Assembly: GCF_021391535.1 (NCBI RefSeq)
Contig: NZ_CP090066.1
Coordinates: 447,501-511,500, forward strand
Source of the DNA: Aurantimonas sp. HBX-1
GTDB taxonomy: Bacteria > Pseudomonadota > Alphaproteobacteria > Rhizobiales > Rhizobiaceae
DNA length: 64,000 nucleotides
Direction: 5' to 3'
Position 1 is the stretch's first letter; every line of letters begins with the position of its first letter. Made by a program: the position numbers and the translations under genes. Below the pieces are notes generated by a model, which was not told the origin of the DNA, searched no databases, and was given only the letters and a program-made list of their open reading frames with translations. This document shows positions 35,577-44,205 of this stretch, one piece after another.

Positions 35577-36281
35577 TCAGGCCTTTTCCTCGTCGTCGAA
35601 AAACTGCTCGAACTCGCTTTTCAGGCGAACGAGATGTTGGTTGAGGCGCCCGAGATGGACGCGCATTGCCGCTTCCGCAGCGGCCGGATCGCGGGCCTTC
35701 ACCGCCTGGAAAATCGCCATGTGGTCCTCGTAGACGGCCGGCTGGCCAAAGGCGAGGGACAAGAAGCGCATCCGGTCCATCTGCGCCTTCTGCTCGTCGA
35801 TCAGCGTCCAGGCGAAGCCGCAGCCGGCGCCCTCGGCGATGGTGCGGTGGAACATATCGTCGAGCTGGTGGAACTCGCGCCGGTCATCGGCGGCCTGGGC
35901 GGCGCCCTGCAGGCGAAGGTTTTCCTCCAGCCGCTCGACCAGCGCCGCGCCGTCGCCCCTGCACGCCTCGCGCACCACCGCGACTTCCAGCGCCTCGCGG
36001 ATGAAGCGCGCGTTGAGCACCTCGCGGACCGAGATCTTGACGACTTCGGTGCGGCGCTGCGGCTGGATCCGCAGATAGCCGGTCCGGGCAAGCCGGATGA
36101 AGGCCTCGCGCACCGGCTGGCGCGACACCCCCATGCGGCGGGCGATCTCGGCTTCGGAAATGCCGGTCCCCGGGGGCAGCCGCAGTTCCAGTATCGCCTG
36201 GCGCAGCTCGGCGAAGATCGCATCCGCGATGGTGCCGCGCGTCGGAAAGGCGGGTGGAGAAAGGGCGGGCTCGGGCGGCAT
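35577..36281 (-). CDS. GntR-family (FCD) transcriptional regulator of uronate genes
   Basis: A 234-aa regulator. The N-terminal winged helix-turn-helix (about 15-75) has AIFAELRQAILELRLPPGT, SEAEIARRMGVSRQPVREAF and LARTGYLRIQPQRRTEVVKIS. The C-terminal FCD ligand domain (about 85-215) contains metal-binding His residues in HQLDDMFHRTIAEGAG and DHMAIFQAV. The ATG at 36281 has AGAGGA upstream. Longer starts within the frame are less likely. It is the first gene of the leftward uxuA-kdgK group and divergent from uxaC, the classic place for an autoregulated UxuR/ExuR-type repressor that responds to uronates. Confidence 0.88.
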   Translation of the reverse strand: MPPEPALSPPAFPTRGTIADAIFAELRQAILELRLPPGTGISEAEIARRMGVSRQPVREAFIRLARTGYLRIQPQRRTEVVKISVREVLNARFIREALEVAVVREACRGDGAALVERLEENLRLQGAAQAADDRREFHQLDDMFHRTIAEGAGCGFAWTLIDEQKAQMDRMRFLSLAFGQPAVYEDHMAIFQAVKARDPAAAEAAMRVHLGRLNQHLVRLKSEFEQFFDDEEKA

Positions 36282-36290
36282 GACATCCTC

Positions 36291-36321
36291 TTGACAGTTC
36301 TCGCATACTACCATACCAGAT
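36291..36321. promoter_or_regulatory. Divergent promoter/operator region, gntR and uxaC
   Basis: The 68-nt gap between divergent gntR and uxaC holds TTGACA (36291-36296) followed by CATACTACCATACCAG (36304-36319), which contains the repeated core ATAC-TACC / ATAC-CAG. This AT-rich patch in an otherwise GC-rich gap is the natural operator candidate. The -10 element for rightward transcription is weak. It does not match the TGTATACA palindrome upstream of dctP. Confidence 0.35.
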
Positions 36322-36349
36322 CGTTGACAAGGTGAAGGCAGAGAGATCC

Positions 36350-37756
36350 ATGGCGCTTCTGGCGGACGACAGGCTGTTTCCCACGGACGCGCCGTCGCGG
36401 GGCATCGCCCGGGCGCTCTACGAGACGGTGCGGTCGCTGCCGATCGTCAGCCCGCATGGCCACACCGACCCGCGCTGGTTCGCCGAGAACGCGAACTTCG
36501 CCGACCCGGCGCAGCTGCTCGTCGTTCCCGACCACTACATCTTCCGCATGCTCGTCTCGCAGGGAGTGCCGCTCGCGGCGCTTGGCGTCGCCTCGGCGGA
36601 CGGAACGCTTGTCGAGACCGACGGCCGGGTGATCTGGCGGCGCTTTGCCGAGCACTATCATCTGTTCCGCGGCACGCCGACGCGGCTGTGGCTCGACCAC
36701 GCCTTCCAGGAGCTTTTCGGCATCGATCAGCGCCTGTCGGCCGCGACCGCCGACCAGGCCTACGAACGCATCGCCGAGTGCCTGGCGCAGGAGGATTTCC
36801 GGCCGCGCGCCCTCTACGAGCGCTTCGGCGTCGAAGTCATCGCCACCACCGAGGGCGCGCTCGACGATCTCGCCTTCCACCGCGCCATCGCCGACAGCGG
36901 CTGGACGGGGCGGGTGGTCACGACCTATCGCCCGGATTCCGTCGTCGACCCCGACTTCCCCGGCTTCGGCGACAACCTCGTTCGGTTCGGCGAGCTGACC
37001 GGCTGCGACACCGGCACCTTTGCCGGCTATCTCGACGCGCACCGGGCGCGGCGGAAGTTCTTCCGTGCGCACGGCGCGACGGCGACCGATCACGGCCATC
37101 CGACGGCGCGCACCGCCAATCTGCCGGCGGGCGAGGCGGCGGCGCTCTACGACCGGATCCGCGGCGGCCAGCCGACGCCGGAGGAGAGCGAACTGTTCCG
37201 CGCGCAGATGCTGACCGAGATGGCAAAGCTGTCGGTCGAGGACGGCATGGTCATGCAGATCCATGCCGGCTCGTTCCGCAACCATTCGGCCCCGGTCGCC
37301 GCCGCGTTCGGCCGGGACAAGGGCTTCGACATCCCGCGGCCGACCAACTACGTCGAGGCGCTGAAGCCGATGCTGGACGTCGTCGGAATGGAGCCGGGGC
37401 TCACCATCATCCTCTTCACCCTCGACGAGACGGTCTATAGCCGCGAACTCGCGCCGCTGGCCGGCGTCTACCCGGCGCTGCGGCTCGGGCCGCCCTGGTG
37501 GTTCCACGATTCCTTCGAGGGAATGAAGCGGTTCCGCGAGCAGGTCACCGAGACCGCGGGCTTCTACAACACCGTCGGCTTCAACGACGACACCCGCGCC
37601 TTCTGCTCGATCCCCGCCCGGCACGACGTCGCGCGGCGGGTGGACTGCGGGTATCTTGCCGAGCTCGTGACGACGGGGCGCCTCGATGAGGACGAGGCGT
37701 TCGAGGTCGCGCACGATCTCACCTATCGCCTGGCCAAGGAGGCATACAGGCTCTGA
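36350..37756 (+). CDS. uxaC: Glucuronate isomerase
   Basis: UxaC interconverts D-glucuronate with D-fructuronate and D-galacturonate with D-tagaturonate, the entry step of the isomerase pathway. The product is 468 aa, equal to the family norm of about 470. Recognisable blocks are FPTDAPSRGIARALYETV, LPIVSPHGHTDP (metal-binding HxH), FRGTPTRLWLDHAF, GMVMQIHAGSFRNHS, TLDETVYSRELAPLAG, LGPPWWFHDSFEGM and GFYNTVGFNDDTRAFCSIPARHD. The ATG at 36350 has GCAGAGAG upstream. A GTG at 36332 is in the same frame. It begins a rightward eight-gene run. Confidence 0.95.
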   Translation: MALLADDRLFPTDAPSRGIARALYETVRSLPIVSPHGHTDPRWFAENANFADPAQLLVVPDHYIFRMLVSQGVPLAALGVASADGTLVETDGRVIWRRFAEHYHLFRGTPTRLWLDHAFQELFGIDQRLSAATADQAYERIAECLAQEDFRPRALYERFGVEVIATTEGALDDLAFHRAIADSGWTGRVVTTYRPDSVVDPDFPGFGDNLVRFGELTGCDTGTFAGYLDAHRARRKFFRAHGATATDHGHPTARTANLPAGEAAALYDRIRGGQPTPEESELFRAQMLTEMAKLSVEDGMVMQIHAGSFRNHSAPVAAAFGRDKGFDIPRPTNYVEALKPMLDVVGMEPGLTIILFTLDETVYSRELAPLAGVYPALRLGPPWWFHDSFEGMKRFREQVTETAGFYNTVGFNDDTRAFCSIPARHDVARRVDCGYLAELVTTGRLDEDEAFEVAHDLTYRLAKEAYRL

Positions 37757-37794
37757 CGGCGGCGACGCCGCTGTATTCTGGGAGGAAGCACAGC

Positions 37795-38781
37795 ATGAGC
37801 ATGATGAGAAGCATCGCCGCACGGTTCGCCATCGCGACCGCGCTCGCCGGCATCGCAACCGTGGCGTTCGCGCAGGAGACCATCCTGCGCTCGTCCGATA
37901 CCCATCCGGCCGGCTACCCGACCGTGGCGGCCGTCGAGTATTTCGGCGAACTGGTCAAGGAACGCACGGACGGCCGATACGCCGTCGAGGTCTACCACTC
38001 GGCGCAGCTCGGCGAGGAGAAGGACACGATCGAGCAGGTGCGCTCCGGCGTGATCGACCTCAACCGCGTGTCGATGGCGCCGTTCAACGGCATCGTCAAG
38101 GAAACCATCGTCCCGGCGCTGCCCTACATCTTCCGCTCCGAGGCGCACATGCACGCGGTGATGGACGGCGCGGTCGGCGACCAGATCAAGGCCGCCTTCG
38201 AACCGCACGGCCTCGTCGTGCTCGCCTACTACGATGCCGGGGCGCGGTCGTTCTACAACTCCAAGAAGCCGATCGAGACCGTCGCCGACATGCAGGGCCT
38301 GAAGTTCCGCGTCATCCAGTCGGACATCTTCGTCGACATGGTCGCGGCGCTCGGCGCCAACGCCACGCCAATGCCCTATGGCGAGGTCTATTCGGCGATC
38401 GAGACCGGCGTCATCGACGGCGCCGAGAACAACTTCCCGAGCTACGACACGGCGCGGCACTCGGAAGTCGCCACCTACTACTCGCTCGACGAGCACACCA
38501 TCCTGCCGGAAGTCTTCGTCATGTCGAAGGCCGCCTGGGACAAGCTCACGCCCGAGGACCAGGAAATCTTCCAGCAGGCCGCCGACGAGTCCGTCGTGCG
38601 GCAGCGCGAGCTGTGGGCGGCCAAGGCCGAGGAATCCCGCAAGACCGTCGAGGCGGCCGGCGCCAAGATCAACGAGGTCGACAAGCAGGGCTTCATCGAT
38701 GCGATGGGGCCGGTCTACGACAAGCACGTGACCGACCCGGTGCTGAAGAAGATGGTCGAGGACGTGAAGGCCGTCAAATAG
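37795..38781 (+). CDS. dctP: TRAP transporter substrate-binding protein DctP (second system)
   Basis: A periplasmic binding protein of 328 aa with a signal peptide (about 1-27, ending AFAQE). The DctP family is shown by LRSSDTHPAGYPTVAAVEYF, LKFRVIQSDIFVDMVAALGA with the conserved carboxylate-binding Arg, and TPMPYGEVYSAIETGVIDGAENN. It is only distantly similar to the first DctP in the window. GGGAGGAAG precedes the ATG. Its place between uxaC and uxuB strongly suggests a hexuronate (galacturonate or glucuronate) as ligand. Confidence 0.92.
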   Translation: MSMMRSIAARFAIATALAGIATVAFAQETILRSSDTHPAGYPTVAAVEYFGELVKERTDGRYAVEVYHSAQLGEEKDTIEQVRSGVIDLNRVSMAPFNGIVKETIVPALPYIFRSEAHMHAVMDGAVGDQIKAAFEPHGLVVLAYYDAGARSFYNSKKPIETVADMQGLKFRVIQSDIFVDMVAALGANATPMPYGEVYSAIETGVIDGAENNFPSYDTARHSEVATYYSLDEHTILPEVFVMSKAAWDKLTPEDQEIFQQAADESVVRQRELWAAKAEESRKTVEAAGAKINEVDKQGFIDAMGPVYDKHVTDPVLKKMVEDVKAVK

Positions 38782-38796
38782 TCCGACAGGCAACGG

Positions 38797-38817
38797 GCCT
38801 GCCCGCTCCGGGCGGGC
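38797..38817 (+). promoter_or_regulatory. Intercistronic hairpin between dctP and dctQ (second TRAP)
   Basis: A 9-bp GC-rich stem (38797-38805 with 38809-38817, one G-T pair) with a 3-nt loop lies in the 63-nt gap after dctP. No T-run follows. It probably stabilises the dctP mRNA end or attenuates transcription. Confidence 0.5.
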
Positions 38818-38844
38818 GGGCCCCACCACCAGGAACCACCGGAC

Positions 38845-39417
38845 ATGTCGGACACCCTGCATAAAATCGTGCGCGTCATGCGCGCGCTCAACCGGCTCTC
38901 GCTCTGGCTCGCCGCCGCGGGGCTGGTGCTGATGACGGCGTTCGTCGCGTGGCAGGTCTTCTGCCGCTACATTCTCAACGACTCCCCGTCATGGACAGAG
39001 CCCGGCGCCGTCATGCTGATGAGCTGGTTCATCTTCCTGGGCGCCGCCGTCGGCGTTCGCGAGAACATCCATCTCGGCTTCGACATCCTGCTCTACGTGC
39101 TGCCGCAGGGCGGCAAGCGCGTGCTGCGCATGATCTCCGACATCGCCATCTTCGGCTTCGGCGTCGGCATGATCTGGTACGGCGGCCAGCTCGTCGCGCT
39201 GACCTGGAACTCGATCCTTCCCTCGCTCGGGATCTCCGGCGCGTGGGACTACCTCCCGGTGGTCGCCGGCGGCGGGCTGATCTGCCTGTTCACCCTCGAG
39301 CGCATCGTCTCGCGCATCGCCGGCCTGCCGGTGGACGATCTCGACGACCTGCCTTCCGAGGTCTCTGCCGAACTCGATGTCGCCGGCCTCGACGCCAATG
39401 CGAAGGTCCCGCACTGA
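38845..39417 (+). CDS. dctQ: TRAP transporter small permease DctQ (second system)
   Basis: The small permease subunit, 190 aa with four hydrophobic segments starting at about residues 18, 51, 91 and 131. Family features are WQVFCRYILNDSPSWTEPGAV and RENIHLGFDILLYVLP. Its TGA stop shares a base with the dctM start (TGATG), so the two subunits are translationally coupled. Confidence 0.9.
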   Translation: MSDTLHKIVRVMRALNRLSLWLAAAGLVLMTAFVAWQVFCRYILNDSPSWTEPGAVMLMSWFIFLGAAVGVRENIHLGFDILLYVLPQGGKRVLRMISDIAIFGFGVGMIWYGGQLVALTWNSILPSLGISGAWDYLPVVAGGGLICLFTLERIVSRIAGLPVDDLDDLPSEVSAELDVAGLDANAKVPH

Positions 39418-40697
39418 TGGAACTCTGGATACTCTTCGGGGTCTTCACCCTGCTGATGCTGATCGGCACGCCCATCGCTTTCTGCCTGGGCATCGCCAGC
39501 TTCGCCACCGTCGCCTACATGGGACTGCCGCCGCTGGTGGTGTTCCAGCGCCTGAACTCCGGCATGAGCGTCTTCTCGCTGCTCGCCATCCCGTTCTTCA
39601 TCTATGCCGGCGACCTGATGGTGCGCGGCGGCATCGCCTCGCGGATCGTAGCCTTCGCGGCCTCGCTCGTCGGCCACCTGCGCGGCGGCCTCGGGCAGGT
39701 GAACATCGTCACCGCCACGCTGTTCGGCGGCATCTCCGGCTCGGCGGTCGCCGAGGCGGCGGCCGTCGGCGGGCTGATGATCCCGCAGATGAAGGCGCGC
39801 GGCTACGGCACGGACTATGCGGTGAACATCACCTCCATGGCAGCGCTGATCGCGCTGCTGCTGCCGCCGTCGCACAACATGATCATCTACTCGATCTCGG
39901 CCGGCGGGCGCATCTCGATCGCCGACCTGTTCACCGCCGGCGTGCTCCCCGGGCTGCTGCTGGCGGTGTCGCTGATGATCACGGCCTATTTCGTGGCCCG
40001 CAAGCGCGGCTACCCGACGGAGACATTCCCCGGCTTCCTGATGGTCGCCCATCTCGCGGCGGTGGCACTGCCCGGCCTGCTGCTCATCGCCATCATCTTC
40101 GGCGGCGTCCGCTCGGGCGTGTTCACGGCCACCGAGAGCTCGTGCATCGCGGTGCTCTACGCGCTCGTCGTGACGCTCTTCGTCTATCGCCAGATGACCT
40201 GGGACGACTTCCTCCACTCGACGATGGGGGCGGTGCGCACCACCGCCATGGTGCTGCTGATCATCGGCATGGCGGCGGCGTTCTCCTGGCTGATGGCCTT
40301 CCTGCGGGTGCCGGCCTCGCTGGTCGCCAGCATGAACGCGATCTCCGAGAGCCCGTGGGTCATCCTGCTGCTGCTCAACCTGATCATGCTGGTGCTCGGC
40401 ACCTTCATGGACATGGGCCCGACGATCATCATCTGCACGCCGATCTTCCTGCCGCTGGTCGAAGCCTACGGCATCGATCCGGTGCATTTCGGGGTGATCA
40501 TGATCCTGAACTTCGGCATCGGGCTGAACACGCCGCCGGTGGGGGCCGTGCAGTTCGTCGCCTGCGCGGTCGGCAAGATATCCGTGTGGGAATCCATGCG
40601 CAGCATCTGGCCGTTCTACGGCGCCGGCGTCGCGGTCCTGCTACTCGTCACCTACATCCCGGCGATCTCGCTGTGGCTGCCATCCCTGTTCCGGTGA
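39417..40697 (+). CDS. dctM: TRAP transporter large permease DctM (second system)
   Basis: The large permease, 426 aa with about 12 membrane segments. Typical stretches are GTPIAFCLGIASFATVAYMG, SVFSLLAIPFFIYAGDLMV, GGISGSAVAEAAAVGGLMIP, and GIGLNTPPVGAVQFVACAVG. The start codon ATG at 39417 overlaps the dctQ stop; a longer open frame inside dctQ is out of family. It is followed by uxuB after 6 nt, so transport and catabolism share one operon. Confidence 0.93.
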   Translation: MELWILFGVFTLLMLIGTPIAFCLGIASFATVAYMGLPPLVVFQRLNSGMSVFSLLAIPFFIYAGDLMVRGGIASRIVAFAASLVGHLRGGLGQVNIVTATLFGGISGSAVAEAAAVGGLMIPQMKARGYGTDYAVNITSMAALIALLLPPSHNMIIYSISAGGRISIADLFTAGVLPGLLLAVSLMITAYFVARKRGYPTETFPGFLMVAHLAAVALPGLLLIAIIFGGVRSGVFTATESSCIAVLYALVVTLFVYRQMTWDDFLHSTMGAVRTTAMVLLIIGMAAAFSWLMAFLRVPASLVASMNAISESPWVILLLLNLIMLVLGTFMDMGPTIIICTPIFLPLVEAYGIDPVHFGVIMILNFGIGLNTPPVGAVQFVACAVGKISVWESMRSIWPFYGAGVAVLLLVTYIPAISLWLPSLFR

Positions 40698-40703
40698 GTT
40701 GAA

Positions 40704-42182
40704 ATGAAGAGACTGTCGCTGCAGACCCTGCCGGACCTGGCCCCCCAGGTCCGCAGACCCGCCTACGACCCGCGCGCCACGACGACGGGAATCGTGCATC
40801 TGGGGGTCGGCGCCTTCCATCGCGCGCATCAGGCGGTCTATCTCGACGATCTGCTCGCCGGCGATCCGCAATGGGCGATCGCCGGCGCCTCGCTGCGCCG
40901 CGCCGACATGCGCGACGCGCTGGCGGCGCAGGACAATCTGTTCACGGTCGCCGTCCGCTCCGGGGAGGGGACGACGCTGCGCGTCGTCGGCTCGCTGCGG
41001 GCGATCCACGTCGCGCCGGAGAACCCGGAAGCGCTGCTCGCCGCGATGTGCGACCCGGCGGTCCGCATCGTGTCGCTGACGGTGACTGAAAAGGGCTATT
41101 GCCACGATCCGGCGACGGGCGACCTTGATCCGGCGCATCCGGACATCGCGGCCGACCTGACCCGCCCCCGCGCCCCGACGTCGTCGCCCGGCCTCCTGGC
41201 CGAGGCACTGCGGCGGCGGCGCGAGGCCGGGATCGTTCCGTTCACCGTCATGCCCTGCGACAACCTGCCGGAGAACGGGCCCACCGTGCACCGGATCGTC
41301 TCGCAATATGCGGCGCTGATCGACGGCGGGCTGGCGCGCTTCGTCGAGAACGATGTCGCCTTCGCCGGAACGATGGTCGACCGGATCGTGCCGGCGACGA
41401 GCGAGGCGGACATTGCCGAGGTCTCGGCGCAGCTCGGAGCCGAGGACGCCTGGCCGGTGATGACCGAGCCGTTCACCCAGTGGGTGATCGAGGATCGCTT
41501 CCCGACCGGACGCCCGGATTTCGCGTCGGTCGGCGCCGAGATGGTCGCCGATGTCGAGCCGTTCGAGCGGATGAAGCTGCGGATGCTCAACGGGTCGCAC
41601 TCGACGCTCGCCTATCTCGGCTATCTCGCCGGCTACGAGACGGTGTCGCAGACCATGGCCGACGCGCATTTCGAGCGGCTGATCCGCGGCCTGATGACCG
41701 AGGAGGTCATGCCGACGCTTACCGTGCCGGGCGCCGACCTCGGCGCCTATCGCGATGCGCTGATCCGGCGCTTCAACAATCCGGCGCTGAAGCACCGGAC
41801 CTGGCAGATCGCCATGGACGGGTCGCAGAAGCTGCCGCAACGGCTGCTGGGCACGGTGCGCGACCGGCTCGCGGCGGGGGCGCCGGTCGACCGGCTGGCG
41901 CTCGGCGTCGCGGCGTGGATGCGGTATGTCACCGGCACCGACGAGAAGGGCACGGCGATCGACGTCAGGGACCCGATGGCCGACCGGCTGAAGGCGATCG
42001 GCGCGGCGGCCGGGCGCGATGCGCCACGCCTGGCCGCGGCCTATCTCGGCGTCGAGGAAATATTCGGCCGCGACCTGGCGGAACATCAGGGTTTCGTCCG
42101 GCCGGTCACGGCCGCACTCGCCGCGCTTCTCGACCGGGGTGCCGCGGCCACGGTTTCGGACTACGGCCGCGTCGCAGCCTAG
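40704..42182 (+). CDS. uxuB: Mannitol dehydrogenase family protein, probable fructuronate reductase
   Basis: A long-chain NAD-dependent polyol dehydrogenase of 492 aa. UxuB reduces D-fructuronate to D-mannonate. The N-terminal Rossmann segment is TTGIVHLGVGAFHRAHQAVYLDDL. Conserved blocks are SLTVTEKGYC, PFTVMPCDNLPENG, TMVDRIVPATS, QWVIEDRFPTGRPDF, KLRMLNGSHSTLAYLGYLAG (catalytic Lys/Asn/His region near 290) and RFNNPALKHRT. It lies six bases after dctM. Mannitol or sorbitol dehydrogenase is the alternative in this family, but the operon (uxaC, uxuA, kdu) favours UxuB. No separate uxaB is present, so this enzyme may also act on tagaturonate. Confidence 0.87.
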   Translation: MKRLSLQTLPDLAPQVRRPAYDPRATTTGIVHLGVGAFHRAHQAVYLDDLLAGDPQWAIAGASLRRADMRDALAAQDNLFTVAVRSGEGTTLRVVGSLRAIHVAPENPEALLAAMCDPAVRIVSLTVTEKGYCHDPATGDLDPAHPDIAADLTRPRAPTSSPGLLAEALRRRREAGIVPFTVMPCDNLPENGPTVHRIVSQYAALIDGGLARFVENDVAFAGTMVDRIVPATSEADIAEVSAQLGAEDAWPVMTEPFTQWVIEDRFPTGRPDFASVGAEMVADVEPFERMKLRMLNGSHSTLAYLGYLAGYETVSQTMADAHFERLIRGLMTEEVMPTLTVPGADLGAYRDALIRRFNNPALKHRTWQIAMDGSQKLPQRLLGTVRDRLAAGAPVDRLALGVAAWMRYVTGTDEKGTAIDVRDPMADRLKAIGAAAGRDAPRLAAAYLGVEEIFGRDLAEHQGFVRPVTAALAALLDRGAAATVSDYGRVAA

Positions 42183-42205
42183 CCCCCAGAACGCAAGGAA
42201 AGACG

Positions 42206-42538
42206 ATGAGCAACGCGAACACAAATGCTGCGGGTGACTGGACGCAGGTGGACCCGAAGGTCCGGCGCCGCATCCTCTCCCACACGCCGGAGATGATGGT
42301 CGTCGAGGTCGAGTTCGCTCCCGGCGGCTACGGTCCACCGCACGCCCACCCGCATCTGCAGTCGACCTACGTGAAGTCGGGCAGCTTCGATTTCACCATC
42401 GAGGGCGAGATGCGGACGATCCGGGAAGGCGACAGCATCATCGTCCCGTCGAACGCGGTGCATTCCTGCGAGAGCGCCGGCGGCGGCGGCCTGATCGACG
42501 TGTTTTCCCCGGCGCGGGAAGATTTCCTGACGCCCTGA
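42206..42538 (+). CDS. kdgF: Cupin protein KdgF, unsaturated uronate linearisation
   Basis: A 110-aa single cupin. KdgF converts the cyclic 4,5-unsaturated uronate released from pectin or alginate into the linear 5-keto-4-deoxyuronate. The metal ligands reported for KdgF are all visible: H46 and H48 in PPHAHPHLQ, Q52, and H86 in PSNAVHSCE. The second cupin strand is TIEGEMRTIREGDSIIVPS. AAGGAAAG precedes the ATG. It sits between uxuB (23 nt) and kduI (77 nt), exactly the pathway neighbours, so the assignment is firm. Confidence 0.9.
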   Translation: MSNANTNAAGDWTQVDPKVRRRILSHTPEMMVVEVEFAPGGYGPPHAHPHLQSTYVKSGSFDFTIEGEMRTIREGDSIIVPSNAVHSCESAGGGGLIDVFSPAREDFLTP

Positions 42539-42615
42539 CGCCATCCGGCGCCAGCCGACGCCCACGGCGTCGTGCGCCGGGCGTATCCACCTCTACGCTC
42601 TGAAGGACACCAGCC

Positions 42616-43440
42616 ATGAAGATCGAAACGCGCCAGGCGATCGACCCGCGCCACGCCAAGACCCTCGACACCGAGGGGCTGCGCCGGGAGTTCCTGATGG
42701 AAGGGTTGTTCCGGTCGGGCGAGATCAGCCTCGTCTACAGCCACTACGACCGGCTGATCGTCGGCGGCGCGGTACCGGCCGGCGGCGAACTGGTGCTGGA
42801 CAGCGCCAAGGAGACCGGAACGCCGGGCTTCCTCGACCGGCGCGAGGCGGTGGTGGTGAATGTCGGCACGGCAGGCAGCGTGCGGACGGGGAGCGGCGCC
42901 CACGAACTCGGCAACAGCGACATGCTCTATGTCGGCCTCGGCGACGGGCCGCTGACCTTTTCCGGCGAGGGCGCGCGCTTCTACATCCTTTCGGCGCCGG
43001 CGCATCGCCGCTTCGACACGCGGCTGGTGACCATCGACGCCGCCAAGCGGGTGGATCTCGGGGCCGCCGAGACCTCCAACGACCGCTCGATCTTCCAGTT
43101 CGTGCATCCCGACGTGATGGAGAGCTGCCAGATCGTCGTCGGCATGACGACGCTGCACAACGGCTCTGTCTGGAACACCATGCCGGCGCATCTGCACGAC
43201 CGCCGGTCGGAGGCCTATCTCTATTTCGACCTGCCGGAAGAGGCGCGGGTGTTCCACATGATGGGCGATCCCGCCGAGACCCGGCATCTGGTGGTGAAGA
43301 ACGAGGACGCGGTCCTTTCGCCGCCCTGGTCGATCCATTGCGGCGCCGGCACCGCCTCCTACACCTTCATCTGGGCGATGGCCGGCGACAATGTCGACTA
43401 TCGCGACGTCGACATGGTCGCGATGAGCGACCTCAAATGA
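42616..43440 (+). CDS. kduI: 5-Keto-4-deoxyuronate isomerase
   Basis: KduI isomerises 5-keto-4-deoxyuronate to 2,5-diketo-3-deoxygluconate. The product is 274 aa; E. coli KduI has 278. The zinc site is complete: H192 and H194 in MPAHLHDRRSEA, E199, and H241 in SPPWSIHCG. The N-terminal block MEGLFRSGEISLVYSHYDR is typical. Its stop overlaps the kduD start by 4 bp. Confidence 0.95.
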   Translation: MKIETRQAIDPRHAKTLDTEGLRREFLMEGLFRSGEISLVYSHYDRLIVGGAVPAGGELVLDSAKETGTPGFLDRREAVVVNVGTAGSVRTGSGAHELGNSDMLYVGLGDGPLTFSGEGARFYILSAPAHRRFDTRLVTIDAAKRVDLGAAETSNDRSIFQFVHPDVMESCQIVVGMTTLHNGSVWNTMPAHLHDRRSEAYLYFDLPEEARVFHMMGDPAETRHLVVKNEDAVLSPPWSIHCGAGTASYTFIWAMAGDNVDYRDVDMVAMSDLK

Positions 43441-44195
43441 GCGGACGCTTCGACCTTTCCGGCAAGCGCGCCTTCGTCACCGGCGCCAATACCGGCATCG
43501 GCCAGGGCATCGCGCTCGCGCTGGCCGAGGCCGGGGCGACGGTCGCCTGCGCCGGGCGCTCGTCGATGGCCGAGACGCTGGCGGCGATCCGCTCCGCCGG
43601 CGGCACGGCGAGCGAGTGGCTCGGCGATCTCGCCGACAAGGACGTCGCGGTCGGGCTGTTCGAGCAGGCTGCCGCCGAACACGGCGGCTTCGACATTCTG
43701 GTCAACAATGCCGGCATCATCCGCCGGGCCGACGCGGTGGACTTCACCGAGGCGGACTGGGACGACGTGCTCGACCTCAACCTGAAGACGGCCTTCTTCC
43801 TGTCGCAGGCCTTCGGCAAGGCGGCGATCGCGGAGCGACGGCGCGGCTCGATCGTCAACATCGCCTCGGTGCTGACGTTCCAGGGCGGCATCCGGGTCGC
43901 CAGCTACACGGCTTCCAAGCACGGCATCGCCGGCGTGACCAAGCTGCTCGCCTGCGAATGGGCCGGCAAGGAAATCAACGTCAACGCGATCGCCCCGGGC
44001 TACATCGTCACCAACAACACCGCCGCGCTGCGCGAGGACCCCGACCGCACCGCGGCGATCCTGGCGCGGATCCCGGCCGGGCGCTGGGGCGAGGCCTCCG
44101 ACATCGGCGGCGCCGCGGTGTTCCTGGCGTCGGACGCGGCGCGTTACATCCACGGCGCCGTGCTGCCGGTCGACGGCGGCTGGCTCGCCCGCTGA
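43437..44195 (+). CDS. kduD: 2-Deoxy-D-gluconate 3-dehydrogenase
   Basis: KduD, a short-chain dehydrogenase, reduces 2,5-diketo-3-deoxygluconate to 2-keto-3-deoxygluconate. The product is 252 aa. The cofactor motif TGANTGIG is at residues 15-22, NNAG at 90-93, the catalytic Ser is about 144, and YTASK gives Y157 and K161. The PGYIVTNNTAALREDP segment is typical of KduD. ATGA coupling to kduI fixes the start at 43437; the longer frame lies inside kduI. Confidence 0.93.
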   Translation: MSGRFDLSGKRAFVTGANTGIGQGIALALAEAGATVACAGRSSMAETLAAIRSAGGTASEWLGDLADKDVAVGLFEQAAAEHGGFDILVNNAGIIRRADAVDFTEADWDDVLDLNLKTAFFLSQAFGKAAIAERRRGSIVNIASVLTFQGGIRVASYTASKHGIAGVTKLLACEWAGKEINVNAIAPGYIVTNNTAALREDPDRTAAILARIPAGRWGEASDIGGAAVFLASDAARYIHGAVLPVDGGWLAR

Positions 44196-44205
44196 TCGCC
44201 TTACG

